64,000 bases of DNA, from NCBI RefSeq assembly GCF_009497775.1, contig NZ_CP031012.1, positions 2,046,001-2,110,000 on the forward strand. The letters are read 5' to 3'. How positions within the stretch are numbered: the stretch's first letter is position 1; each line of letters begins with the position of its first letter. A program made the position numbers and the translations under genes. The notes below the pieces were generated by a model. It saw only the letters and a program-made list of their open reading frames with translations, had not been told where the DNA came from and did no database searches. This document shows positions 45,451 through 53,978 of the stretch, piece by piece. Source of the DNA: Alcaligenes faecalis. Lineage in GTDB: Bacteria > Pseudomonadota > Gammaproteobacteria > Burkholderiales > Burkholderiaceae_B.

Positions 45451-45534
45451 GCGGCACGGGGTGTCCTTCTTGGAAAGGGCTGAGATAAAACCCGTCGAAC
45501 CTGATCCAGCTCATACTGGCGAAGGGATGTCCGA
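45451..45534 (+). promoter_or_regulatory. TPP riboswitch (THI element) upstream of SDR and flavin monooxygenase
   Basis: On the + strand GGGGTGTCC, GGGCTGAGA, AACCCG-like ACCCGTCG, AACCTGATCCAGCTCATACT and GGCGAAGGGA follow in canonical order. It ends 60 bases before the SDR start, so control may be at translation. It is divergent from the other TPP riboswitch, with fewer than 80 bases between the two. Confidence 0.95.
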
Positions 45535-45594
45535 ATCCATAGCCCTGCGTCCGAACTGGGCCGACATCCTCGCCGAATTTTTGCAAGGAATGTC

Positions 45595-46377
45595 ATGTCT
45601 GTGGAACACGTCTCGGAACTCTCCCAACAACTTGTCCTGGTCACCGGCGGCGCACGCGGCCTGGGGGCTTGCCTGGTACGCGCTTTTGCACGTCAAGGCG
45701 CCAAAGTTGTCATCAATTACCTGAAAAGCGAAGCAGCCGCCCAGGCGCTGGCGGGCGAGTTTCCGCAGCAATGTCTGGCCGTACAAGCGGACGTGACGGA
45801 TGCAGCGGCTGTCCAGGCCCTGTTTGCCAAGGCGCAGGCGCACTTTGGCCAGCCCATCACCACGGTCGTCAATAACGCCTTGCCCGCGTTTTCCTTCAAT
45901 GGCGATGCCCGCCCCCATGCTGATACCTTGACGTGGGCGCAGCTGAATCAGCAGTTGGAAGGCATTGTGGGCGGTGCCCTGAACACTACACAGGCTGCCT
46001 TGCCTGGAATGAAGCAGGCCGGTTTTGGCCGCATCATCAATATCGGCACAAACCTGTTCCAGAACCCCGTTGTGCCTTACCACGACTACACCGCTGCCAA
46101 GGCCGCCTTGTTGTCCATGACACGCACCTTGTCGCACGATCTGGGACCGGATCAGATCACCGTGAATATGATTTCTGGCGGTTTGCTGCGCACAACCGAT
46201 GCGTCCGCGGCCACGCCTGAAGCGGTGTTTGATTTGATTGCGGCCAGCACACCGTTGCGTCGTGTGACTACGCCGGAAGAATTTGCGGATGCGGCTTTGT
46301 TTTTTGCAGGCCCGTGGGCACGTGCAGTGACAGGTCAGAACTTGGTGGTTGACGGTGGATTGGTGAAAAACGGATGA
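45595..46377 (+). CDS. SDR family oxidoreductase under TPP-riboswitch control
   Basis: A 260-residue short-chain dehydrogenase/reductase, FabG-like. The nucleotide site is VTGGARGLGACL, with VNNALPAFS in the NNAG position and YTAAKAALLSMT for the catalytic Tyr-x3-Lys; the catalytic Ser position reads INIGTNLF with Thr. ALGDV-like DVTD shows the usual cofactor loop. It is the first gene behind a + strand TPP riboswitch and overlaps the monooxygenase gene by 4 bp. In thiamine metabolism no established step needs an SDR of this type, so the product pair points to processing of an uncommon thiamine-related compound. Confidence 0.87.
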   Translation: MSVEHVSELSQQLVLVTGGARGLGACLVRAFARQGAKVVINYLKSEAAAQALAGEFPQQCLAVQADVTDAAAVQALFAKAQAHFGQPITTVVNNALPAFSFNGDARPHADTLTWAQLNQQLEGIVGGALNTTQAALPGMKQAGFGRIINIGTNLFQNPVVPYHDYTAAKAALLSMTRTLSHDLGPDQITVNMISGGLLRTTDASAATPEAVFDLIAASTPLRRVTTPEEFADAALFFAGPWARAVTGQNLVVDGGLVKNG

Positions 46378-47666
46378 GGCAGTTGCATTTCAATTTGTTC
46401 ATTATGGGCTGCGGACATCACAAAGCAGCCTGGCGTCATCCCGATTCTCAGGTCGAACGTTTAGGCGATGTCCGATTTTACGAAGAGCTGACCCAGATTG
46501 CCGAGCGCGGCAAGCTGGACGCTATTTTCTTTGCCGATGGTCAGTCCAGCGACAACGTGTCCGATGGCCCGCGCTGGTTTCTTGAACCCTTGACCATGAT
46601 GGCTGCGCTGGCGCGAGCCACCGAGCGTATCGGTCTGATCAGCACCGTTTCCAGCACTTTTTACACGCCCTTTGTGGCAGCGCGCATGTTGTGCTCTCTG
46701 GATCATGTGTCCAAAGGGCGAATGGGCTGGAACGTGGTCACATCCATGTTTGATTCGGAAGCACGTAATCACGGCTACGAAGCCATGCCCGACCATGCCT
46801 GGCGCTATGCGCGGGCTGAAGAGTTTGTTGATACCGCATTGCAGCTGTTCGACTCCTGGAGCGACAGTGCCTTGGTCATGGACCGACAGGGTGATTACGC
46901 CAAAGTGGATCAGGTCCGCCAGATCCTGCATAAAGGTGATCACTTTCTGGTAGATGGTCCCTTGACCCTGCCGCGCTCGCCACAAGGGCAGCCCGTGCTG
47001 TTCCAGGCCGGTGCGTCTGAACAAGGCCGGGATTTGGCCGCGCGCAAAGCCGAAGCCATTTATGCCGTGGCTTATGACTTGCCCTCGGCTCAGTCCTATT
47101 ACCGCGACATCAAACGACGCGTGCGTGAAGCGGGCCGTGGCGTGGACGTGCCCGTTATGCCGGGCTTGGTGACCTATGTGGGTTCCACCATGGAAGAGGC
47201 GCGCCGCAAGCAGCAAGAGCTGGACGAATTGCTGCCCGCCGAGACTTCCTTGCGTCAGCTGGGCATGTTTGTCGGCCAGGATTGCATGAATTGGGAGCTG
47301 GATGCACCAGTGCCCCCACTGCTGCCATTGGAAAGCTTCAAGGGCCCCAAAGGGCGCTACGCTACCATGCTGCGCATTGTGGAAATGGAAAAACCGACGG
47401 TACGCCAACTGCTGGGTCGCATTGCGGCTGGCGGCGGTCATTGCACCATGGTCGGGACGCCAGAATCCATTGCCGATCAGATTGAGCAATGGTGGCGCAA
47501 CGAAGGCGCGGATGGTTTCAACCTGATGCCGCCTTCCTTGCCTAATGGCATTCGCGACTTTGTTGAGCAGGTGATTCCAGTTCTGCAAAAACGCGGTCTG
47601 TTCCGCCAGGAATACGAGCACACCACCTTGCGCGGCCATCTGGGCCTGGAGCGTCCTGCGGCCTGA
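46374..47666 (+). CDS. NtaA/SnaA/DszA-type flavin-dependent monooxygenase under TPP-riboswitch control
   Basis: A 430-residue bacterial-luciferase-like FMN monooxygenase of the NtaA/DszA group. Family runs: FNLFIMGCGHHKAAWRHP at the start, ARATERIGLISTVSSTFYTPF, GRMGWNVVTSMFDSEARNHG and FQAGASEQGRDLAARKAEAIYA. Such enzymes take FMNH2 from a separate reductase and oxidise or cleave N- or S-containing compounds, including ring opening. It is coupled to the SDR by ATGA overlap and ends at a strong terminator, so the TPP-controlled unit has exactly two genes. A pyrimidine or thiazole breakdown product of thiamine is a plausible substrate. Confidence 0.87.
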   Translation: MRQLHFNLFIMGCGHHKAAWRHPDSQVERLGDVRFYEELTQIAERGKLDAIFFADGQSSDNVSDGPRWFLEPLTMMAALARATERIGLISTVSSTFYTPFVAARMLCSLDHVSKGRMGWNVVTSMFDSEARNHGYEAMPDHAWRYARAEEFVDTALQLFDSWSDSALVMDRQGDYAKVDQVRQILHKGDHFLVDGPLTLPRSPQGQPVLFQAGASEQGRDLAARKAEAIYAVAYDLPSAQSYYRDIKRRVREAGRGVDVPVMPGLVTYVGSTMEEARRKQQELDELLPAETSLRQLGMFVGQDCMNWELDAPVPPLLPLESFKGPKGRYATMLRIVEMEKPTVRQLLGRIAAGGGHCTMVGTPESIADQIEQWWRNEGADGFNLMPPSLPNGIRDFVEQVIPVLQKRGLFRQEYEHTTLRGHLGLERPAA

Positions 47667-47678
47667 TGCCAGGAGCAG

Positions 47679-47719
47679 AAAAAGGCGGACATTTCCGTAG
47701 ACGGATTTGTCCGCTTTTT
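47679..47719 (+). terminator. Terminator of the TPP-controlled SDR-monooxygenase operon
   Basis: AAAAAGGCGGAC / GTCCGCTTTTT is an 8- to 11-bp stem with an 18-base loop that contains a small inner hairpin (TCCGTAGACGGA), followed by T5. Confidence 0.88.
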
Positions 47720-47818
47720 CCCTAGGGTGAAGGGGCTACGAAGTTCCTGAAGTTTGCTATCCTTAATGCTTTAATTGTCGCCTGCTTAACGAGCAGCGAG
47801 CTGTATAGGGATCGCACT

Positions 47819-48568
47819 ATGAAAACCGCCGTTGTCACCGGGGCCTCCTCAGGGTTTGGGGCTGCGCTTGCCCGTAAATTGGTATCTGAAGGACACACCG
47901 TGCTGGGTCTGGCGCGTCGTCAGGACAAGCTGGATGCGCTGGCCGCCGAGCTGGGCGAGCGCTTTGTGCCGGTCAGCGTGGATTTGACCGATCGTGCGCG
48001 TGCCGAAGCGGTGCTGGCCGATCTGACGGCTCGTTTTCCCAATATTGATGTGCTGATCAATAACGCCGGTTTGGCGCTGGGCGTGGACAAGGCGCAAGAC
48101 GCCAAGATGGATCAGTGGGACACCATGGTGGCTACCAATATCAGCGCGCTGCTGCACATTACGCACGCTTTGTTGCCTGGCATGGTCAAGCAAAACAAGG
48201 GGCACATCATCAATCTGGGTTCGACTGCGGGTGAATATGCCTACGCAGGCGGCAATGTGTACGGCGCCACCAAGGCTTTTGTGCATCAACTGGGTCTGAA
48301 CCTGCGTGCCGACCTGTCGGGTACGGCAGTTCGTGTGTCTACCGTGGCTCCTGGCCTCTGTTCCGGTACGGACTTCTCTACCGTTCGTCTGGGCGATAAG
48401 GATAAAGCCGCTGCGCTTTACCAGAACGTGGATGCGCTGACGCCCGACGACATCGCCAACACCATTGCCTGGATCATGAACGCGCCTGCCCATATGAACG
48501 TCAACTACATCGAGTTGATGCCTGTGGCGCAAAGCTTTGCTGGTTTGAGCGTGCATCGCAAGGCTTAA
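47819..48568 (+). CDS. ydfG: NADP-dependent 3-hydroxy acid dehydrogenase, YdfG-like SDR
   Basis: A 249-residue SDR. Cofactor motif VTGASSGFGAALA and NNAGLALG, catalytic LGSTAGEYAYAGGNVYGATKAFVHQL with Ser, Tyr and Lys in place, and the YdfG-like tail HMNVNYIELMPVAQSFAGL. YdfG reduces or oxidises 3-hydroxy acids such as L-allo-threonine and malonic semialdehyde. It has its own weak ribosome site and lies between two riboswitch-controlled units. Confidence 0.87.
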   Translation: MKTAVVTGASSGFGAALARKLVSEGHTVLGLARRQDKLDALAAELGERFVPVSVDLTDRARAEAVLADLTARFPNIDVLINNAGLALGVDKAQDAKMDQWDTMVATNISALLHITHALLPGMVKQNKGHIINLGSTAGEYAYAGGNVYGATKAFVHQLGLNLRADLSGTAVRVSTVAPGLCSGTDFSTVRLGDKDKAAALYQNVDALTPDDIANTIAWIMNAPAHMNVNYIELMPVAQSFAGLSVHRKA

Positions 48569-48630
48569 GCTTGGCGACCGGCCCTGGTCTGGCTTGATTA
48601 GACTTGGGCTCCGGTCTTACACTGCAAACG

Positions 48631-48765
48631 TCTTCAGGGCGGGGTGAAATTCCCCACCGGCGGTAAGGGAGTCACTCCCCAGCCCGCGAGCGCTTTCCCC
48701 TTGGGAAAGGTCAGCAGATCAGGTGAAAAGCCTGAGCCGACGGTAAGAGTCCGGATGAAAGAAGA
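48631..48765 (+). promoter_or_regulatory. FMN riboswitch (RFN element)
   Basis: The element begins TCTTCAGGGCGGGGTGAAA, contains CCCCACCGGCGGTAAG, AGCCCGCGAGCG, GTCAGCAGATCAGGTGAAA, GAGCCGACGGT and ends AGTCCGGATGAAAGAAGA. All conserved RFN blocks are present in order, and the TCTTC start and GAAGA end pair as P1. It lies upstream of the riboflavin synthase gene. Confidence 0.96.
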
Positions 48766-48773
48766 TGAAGCAT

Positions 48774-48810
48774 CGCTGCCTTGTGATCAAGGCAGCGGCG
48801 TGTTTTATTG
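48774..48810 (+). terminator. Expression-platform terminator of the FMN riboswitch
   Basis: CGCTGCCTTG / CAAGGCAGCG (48774-48783, 48788-48797) is a perfect 10-bp stem with a four-base loop followed by GCGTGTTTTATT. It starts nine bases after the aptamer, the usual place for FMN-induced attenuation. Confidence 0.75.
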
Positions 48811-48850
48811 CTGCCCGGAGGACGCATTGTTGAATCAAGGATGCGTTCAA

Positions 48851-48922
48851 ATGAAAAATCTGAAAATCTCCCCTGCATTAGCCGTTGGTCTTTTGCATGA
48901 ATTCTGCGAAGGAGCGTGCTGA
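48851..48922 (+). CDS. Possible 23-codon leader ORF coupled to riboflavin synthase
   Basis: ATG 48851 opens a 23-residue frame (MKNLKISPALAVGLLHEFCE plus GAC) that ends TGATG, sharing its stop with the ribC start. AAGGA lies about nine bases upstream. It sits between the riboswitch terminator and ribC, so it would be translated only when the riboswitch is open. It may be a real coupled leader or an accident; the short length gives no domain evidence. Confidence 0.4.
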   Translation: MKNLKISPALAVGLLHEFCEGAC

Positions 48923-49557
48923 TGTATACCGGAATTGTTAAAGCGGTTCGTCCTCTTACTGCGGTCAAGGCCGAGCTGGGCCGCACCGAGTTTGAAATCG
49001 ACTTCACCGACGAGTTGCTGGTGGATCTGCAACTGGGTGCCAGTGTCAGCGTGGAAGGTACATGCCTGAGCGTCACCAGTATCTCCGGCCCCAAAGTCAC
49101 CTTTGATGCGATTCCCGTCACGCTGGAGCGTACGAACCTTGGCACGCTCAAGACCGGCGATCTGGTCAATATTGAGAGATCGGCCAAGTTGAACGAAGAA
49201 ATTGGCGGCCATGTGATGGCTGGCCATATCGCAACGACGGCTGAAGTGCTGGAACTGAGCGTTACCGAGGCTGGCAACCGACTGCGTTTTCGTGTGCCAG
49301 AGGATTGGGCGAAATACGTGTTCCCGCGCGGTTTTCTGGGCGTTAATGGTTGCAGTTTGACCGTGGCGGATGTGGAAGACGGCGTTGTGACCATCAACCT
49401 GATTCCTGAAACCTTGCGCCAGACGACATTCTCCCGCTACAAGGCAGGCGATAGGCTCAATATCGAAGTGGATCAGCAGACGGTTGTTCTGGTTGATGTG
49501 CTGGAGCGCACGGTTGCAGGCACGTTGGCGCGCGTGATGCCTGGTCTGAAAGGCTGA
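48922..49557 (+). CDS. ribC: Riboflavin synthase, alpha subunit
   Basis: A 211-residue riboflavin synthase (called ribE in Bacillus). It begins MYTGIVKAV, and has the two internal repeats of the family: VEGTCLSVTSISG and NGCSLTVADVEDG, with ETLRQTTFS and EEIGGHVMAGHI. It converts two 6,7-dimethyl-8-ribityllumazines to riboflavin and a pyrimidine. ATG 48922 has GAAGGAG eight bases before it. Control by the FMN riboswitch is direct. A terminator follows. Confidence 0.95.
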   Translation: MYTGIVKAVRPLTAVKAELGRTEFEIDFTDELLVDLQLGASVSVEGTCLSVTSISGPKVTFDAIPVTLERTNLGTLKTGDLVNIERSAKLNEEIGGHVMAGHIATTAEVLELSVTEAGNRLRFRVPEDWAKYVFPRGFLGVNGCSLTVADVEDGVVTINLIPETLRQTTFSRYKAGDRLNIEVDQQTVVLVDVLERTVAGTLARVMPGLKG

Positions 49558-49574
49558 TTTACGCCTTAATGAAG

Positions 49575-49614
49575 TAAAAAGAGCTGTCAGTTTTAAGACT
49601 GGCGGCTTTTTTTT
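49575..49614 (+). terminator. Terminator after ribC
   Basis: GAGCTGTCAGT / ACTGGCGGCTT forms an imperfect 9- to 11-bp stem around TTTAAG, followed by T8. Confidence 0.8.
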
Positions 49615-49764
49615 ATGAGGGCTTTGACTGTGTCTTTTGCTGTACGGGATGCTTTGGGGGTTTGTGTACAAAGCCTGGAGTGAAACGCAGCCCGAAAGCG
49701 GATTATGGAACAGTGTGAGCCTGACCCTTTTCTTGACCTGGCATCTTGTATAGCAAAGCTGTAA

Positions 49765-50298
49765 TCACACTTGACCTAGCGCCTTCAAGACAAAATCCGC
49801 ACGCTTTTCTACGGTTGTTTTGGGCAGCGAGCTCACTTGGTATCCCAGCAGGGGATAAACACGCTCAAGGCGCTCATATTCACGCAAAGCAGCGTCCATA
49901 TCGTGGCGACGTTCTGGATCAGCCTCGTATATTTCAGGCCAGGGCGGGGTTAAAAACACCTGTGAATGATAAGGACAGGACTTGTTGAGTTCATCCAGCA
50001 GTGGCGTACCCTTTAATTCCTGCAAAGCCGCGGCCGCATCAATCAAGCCTCGATCAAAAAACACCCAGCCGCCATTTTTCGAAGCGCTGAAATAGTCATC
50101 CTGTGCGGTCTTTATCGCTTCTTTCAGAAAAGCCTCCATATCCAGCCAGGGAAGGGCAGAGCCACCACTGGCTAGTTGCTCCTGAACAATACGTCGCCCA
50201 GGTTCCTGGATAACCGTATAGCCACGATTCTGCAGCTCGGATAACAAAGTAGATTTGCCGCCACCAGAGCAGCCGGAGATAAGAACAAAAGGATTCAT
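49765..50298 (-). CDS. AAA family ATPase (AAA_28-like nucleotide kinase fold)
   Basis: A 177-residue P-loop protein. The Walker A site is ISGCSGGGKSTLL, then the conserved EPGRRIVQEQLASGG and VFFDRGLIDAAAAL. The overall outline is that of small AAA_28 ATPases of unknown function. It is monocistronic. Its upstream region carries a short tandem repeat. Confidence 0.8.
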   Translation of the reverse strand: MNPFVLISGCSGGGKSTLLSELQNRGYTVIQEPGRRIVQEQLASGGSALPWLDMEAFLKEAIKTAQDDYFSASKNGGWVFFDRGLIDAAAALQELKGTPLLDELNKSCPYHSQVFLTPPWPEIYEADPERRHDMDAALREYERLERVYPLLGYQVSSLPKTTVEKRADFVLKALGQV

Positions 50299-50744
50299 AA
50301 GCGTAGATCAGTAGAACGAGAAGACTTGCACAGGCGTATTCAAGCCCCCGAAACTGAAGCCGGATGTAGGGATGTAGGGATGTAGGGATGTAGGGTGGGG
50401 AAGTCTGGAACAGATACCCGCGAAGATCGTGTAAGTTTAACGCATTTCTGCATTTTCTATACTCGTACACCTAGCCCAGCTGGCAAGCAGACCAACTTGA
50501 AAATAATAAAATGCAATTAACGGAAAAGAACTTTCTTCATTGAAAAGATAGTCTTCAACAAAAAGAGGGCGAATTTACTTACCATCGGCTTGCTTATTGA
50601 TGTGACACCAGAGAGAAGTACAGCGATGGGGAACATTTCTGTTCTCATGCTCTTGTACCCACGCATTCACATCAAGGGCTTTCTTCAAAAACAAGTTGGA
50701 GCTTTGAACAAACAAGCCTCCAGACGCTCATAAGCAAGCCAAAG
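50299..50744. other. Intergenic region between the ATPase and ttrA, with a tandem repeat
   Basis: Besides the repeat at 50363-50394, I see no gene. A short - strand frame around 50587-50730 could be the end of a lost gene (it reads NAWVQEHENRNVPHRCTSLW before a stop), but it has no start or ribosome site and I cannot name it. Confidence 0.45.
50363..50394. repeat. Four-copy 8-bp tandem repeat
   Basis: GATGTAGG is repeated exactly four times, then decays into GTGGGG. It lies about 65 bases upstream of the small ATPase start, where copy-number change could alter expression. Confidence 0.85.
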
Positions 50745-50779
50745 AAAAACGCCGATCATCCAAAGGACAATCGGCGTTC
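50745..50779 (-). terminator. Terminator of the ttrBCA operon
   Basis: AACGCCGAT / ATCGGCGTT is a 9-bp stem with a 13-base loop, followed on the - strand by TTTTTC. It lies just after the ttrA stop. Confidence 0.85.
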
Positions 50780-50815
50780 TTATCTTTCAAGAACCTCTTG
50801 AAAGAGGGGGCGCGT

Positions 50816-53800
50816 TTAAGCCGACAACTTTTCTACCTTGGCGGGCAGGCCTTGACGCACGGCAGCGCCCGAAACCCAGTCAATCCAGACGTTGTCCTGG
50901 CCATCACCACGGGTTGGGTCGGCAAAACCCAGCTCGTTCAGGTTCACGCCAGCAGCCAGATCGCTCAAGTGGGGCATGGCCTCGCCATCAATCTGGTGCG
51001 AACGTGCACCCAGCTCGGTATGTCCAAAACCGTGCTCGATAGCGATGGCCCCGCGCATGATACCGCCGCGCACCAAAGCCACACCTTCGACAGCGCCGCC
51101 CGGTGTGCTGACGCGAATGCGATCACCGTTGCGGATGCCCATATTCTTTGCATCATCCAGATTCAAGGAAATCGGGTTGTGCGGGTGCACCTGACGCAAA
51201 CGGGACATACCGATGGACATGGAGCTCATCAAATTGGATTTGTAGGAACTCATCAGCAACGGCCACTCTTGTTCAGAGAAATGTTCACGCATTGGGCTGC
51301 CGTCGGCCAGACGGGTAGGGTACCAGGTAGGGCAACCACTCAAGCGTTCGCCCGTCATGGTGTGACGCATCTTGGCCAGATCTTCGTTCCAGACCTGCAA
51401 AGCGTTGTCGTAGCGGTTTTTCAGCTGATTCCCTTTCCAGGCGTTTTCGATTCGGTCGAATCGGCCACCACGTGTCAGCAACATTGCTACTTTGCGCTGT
51501 TCTTCAGGGTGCAGGCGCGATTGCAGATCCGGGAAGAGGCGATCTACACCCGTCATGCGCATATCGTCGTCGGATGCGTCGCCAACCGGGCGGCCAGCAC
51601 CAAAAGCAATATTGGCCATGCCACGCAGATAGAAATCCTCGGCGCGCAGCAAATCATGAGCATTGCCTGCCTTGTCTTTCAGAACGCCTTTACCAAAACC
51701 AGGCAATTCCAGACGCAAGGCAACCGCAAACAGGAAACTTTCCAGGTTGATAGGCTGGCCATCGGCCGTACGATCTACTCGTGGCTGCACCACAGGCCAA
51801 CGCAAGGTGGAGGACTTGGCGATCACGTCAGCCCAAGGCGCCGAAACACCCCAGCTTTCGTAAGTCACCGTGTCGGGCACGATGTAATCCGCGTAGGCAT
51901 TGGTTTCGTTGATGAACGGGTTCACCGAAATCGACAAAGGCAGAACAGCGGGGTCTTTCAGCTTGTGCAGCAAGGCATTTTTGAAGCCTGCAATCGCGTA
52001 GACCGGGTTGCTCATGTGGTTGATCCACACTTTGCTGGTGTAAGGGTAGCCGTTCAGGCCCGAAGCGATCATTTCGCTGCTCAAGGCACCCACAGCGGGA
52101 TACCAAGGAGCGGGAGCGGGGTACAAAGCCTCACCATTTGCTTGGCGACGCTTGAATTCGCTGGATTTCTCGTAAGCGAAGCGATGGCGCGACAAGGACA
52201 CGCCTTTGGCCGTCACTTTTCCGGGAAATTGAGCGAAGTTGTAGCGGGGGCCGGGGCCGAATGGACCAAATGGGCCGGCATCCAGCACCAAACCACCTTT
52301 CAGGTTCAGGTTACCCACCAGGGTATTCAACATGGCAATGGCGTAAGCCGTGTAGAAGCCGGAACCGTTCATGGTGCCGCCGTGTGCGTCGGCTACGGCC
52401 TGGCGACCGTAGCTGGTGAATTCACGGGCCAACTCGATCAGGGTTTCTTCTTCCATGCCGCAGCCCTTGGCGTATTCGGCAATGGATTTTTCCTGACTGC
52501 GCTCGCGCAGCATATTCAAGGCGGTACAGACGCGTACGTCCTGGCCTTCCAGTGCCACTGTGCGGTCGACAAACAGCGTGGCGCGATCCAGATCAGTATG
52601 GGCGCGCAGCTCACCTTGTTCATCCTGAACGATAAAGGGCGACTCAGTGCCTTCGGCCACTTCCCAACCCAGGTCTGTACCGCGCAAATAGCGGCCAAAG
52701 CCAGGATGTTTGGGGTCAGCAATCAGCAAATGGCTGGCGTTGGTCCAGGAAGCCGTGTTTTCGTCCTGTTCGGCAGGAGCGTGAGGCAGAGACAAATGTT
52801 CTGCATCAAAACGCTCTTGTTCCAGAATCCAGCGCAGCATGCCCATGACCAAAGACAAGTCAGTGCCAGGCAAAACAGCTTGCCAGCGGTTGCCACTGCC
52901 CGAGGCCAGGCTGGACGAGGTTGGCAAAATTGGGGAAACAACTACGTACTTGAAGGTATTTTCAGGACGCGAGCGGGCTTCTGCCAATTCACGGCCCTGA
53001 CGCTGGAAGGGGTTACCGGACTGAGCCGGTGCGGCACCAATAAACAGACCAAAACGCGCGTTTTTCCAGTCAGGCTTGCCGTGTGGCATACCCTTGATGT
53101 CACCCATGGCCGCACCCGTACCAACACGGAAGCTTTGGCCACAGTAAGAACCGTGGTTGCTGACGTTGATCGTGCCAAAAGCTTGCTCGGCAAAGCGTTT
53201 GACCAGCGGTGTACGGCCTTCGTTAGCGGCATCCGTGAACAGCAACTGGTTGGCCAGCGGGCCAAACTCGGGGTTTTGCGGGTCAATCAGAGTTTCGTGA
53301 TCCCAAATAGCACGCAAACCGTCTATATGACCTTCTTTGAACAGATCGCCGCCTTCGCAGACTTCTTCAATCAACTGTTCAAAGCTGATGCGCTCCCATT
53401 GACCCGAACCACGAGGACCAACACGCTTCAAAGGCGACAGAACACGATAAGGACTGCTGTGCTGCTCCAGCATGGAAGCACCACGGGCACAGGCGCTGGC
53501 ACGGCCTTCCAGGCCGTTTTCACCGCCCAGCATGGCGTAAACCTCGCGTACAGGCTGGTCCATGGGAGCGGACTGCGTGGTTGCCAAAGGATGGTAGGGG
53601 TTACCGGCGATACGCAGAATCTTGTTGTTCTCCGTATCAATCCGTACGCGCACACCACACTGTGTCCAGCAACCCAGACAGCTGGAAGGGCTCACAATCT
53701 GGCCGGGCTGCGTATCAAGCAGACCGGTGATCGGATCAATGCGGAACTCGGCCTGCAAGGAGTTGCCACGGGTAGCGTGTGCGGTAGGCACACCGGCGGT

Positions 53801-53941
53801 ACCTTGGCCCAGACCTTGCACCGCCTTGACCACGGTGTCGCTATAACCTGCCGCAAAAGCAGCCAGACCACCCACAGCGGCACCGCCGCGGGTCAATACC
53901 TGTCGACGCGACAGGTTAGGGGTTTCTTTTTTCTTGCTCAT
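50816..53941 (-). CDS. ttrA: Tetrathionate reductase catalytic subunit (molybdopterin)
   Basis: A 1041-residue molybdopterin oxidoreductase with a Tat signal (SRRQVLTRGG). The iron-sulfur motif is SSCLGCWTQCGV (Cys88, 91, 95), and SNHGSYCGQSFRVG carries the likely molybdenum ligand Cys. The body follows TtrA family order to the C-terminal molydopterin-dinucleotide domain. TtrA reduces tetrathionate to thiosulfate in the periplasm. It is the third gene of ttrB-ttrC-ttrA, 37 bp after ttrC, and ends at a terminator. Confidence 0.9.
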   Translation of the reverse strand: MSKKKETPNLSRRQVLTRGGAAVGGLAAFAAGYSDTVVKAVQGLGQGTAGVPTAHATRGNSLQAEFRIDPITGLLDTQPGQIVSPSSCLGCWTQCGVRVRIDTENNKILRIAGNPYHPLATTQSAPMDQPVREVYAMLGGENGLEGRASACARGASMLEQHSSPYRVLSPLKRVGPRGSGQWERISFEQLIEEVCEGGDLFKEGHIDGLRAIWDHETLIDPQNPEFGPLANQLLFTDAANEGRTPLVKRFAEQAFGTINVSNHGSYCGQSFRVGTGAAMGDIKGMPHGKPDWKNARFGLFIGAAPAQSGNPFQRQGRELAEARSRPENTFKYVVVSPILPTSSSLASGSGNRWQAVLPGTDLSLVMGMLRWILEQERFDAEHLSLPHAPAEQDENTASWTNASHLLIADPKHPGFGRYLRGTDLGWEVAEGTESPFIVQDEQGELRAHTDLDRATLFVDRTVALEGQDVRVCTALNMLRERSQEKSIAEYAKGCGMEEETLIELAREFTSYGRQAVADAHGGTMNGSGFYTAYAIAMLNTLVGNLNLKGGLVLDAGPFGPFGPGPRYNFAQFPGKVTAKGVSLSRHRFAYEKSSEFKRRQANGEALYPAPAPWYPAVGALSSEMIASGLNGYPYTSKVWINHMSNPVYAIAGFKNALLHKLKDPAVLPLSISVNPFINETNAYADYIVPDTVTYESWGVSAPWADVIAKSSTLRWPVVQPRVDRTADGQPINLESFLFAVALRLELPGFGKGVLKDKAGNAHDLLRAEDFYLRGMANIAFGAGRPVGDASDDDMRMTGVDRLFPDLQSRLHPEEQRKVAMLLTRGGRFDRIENAWKGNQLKNRYDNALQVWNEDLAKMRHTMTGERLSGCPTWYPTRLADGSPMREHFSEQEWPLLMSSYKSNLMSSMSIGMSRLRQVHPHNPISLNLDDAKNMGIRNGDRIRVSTPGGAVEGVALVRGGIMRGAIAIEHGFGHTELGARSHQIDGEAMPHLSDLAAGVNLNELGFADPTRGDGQDNVWIDWVSGAAVRQGLPAKVEKLSA

Positions 53942-53978
53942 GACGATAAGTACCTGAAAGCTAGTGAGTCTGTGAGAC

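Noticed and set aside
50363-50394. Possible CRISPR array
   Set aside because: The repeats are 8 bp with no spacers and no cas genes nearby.
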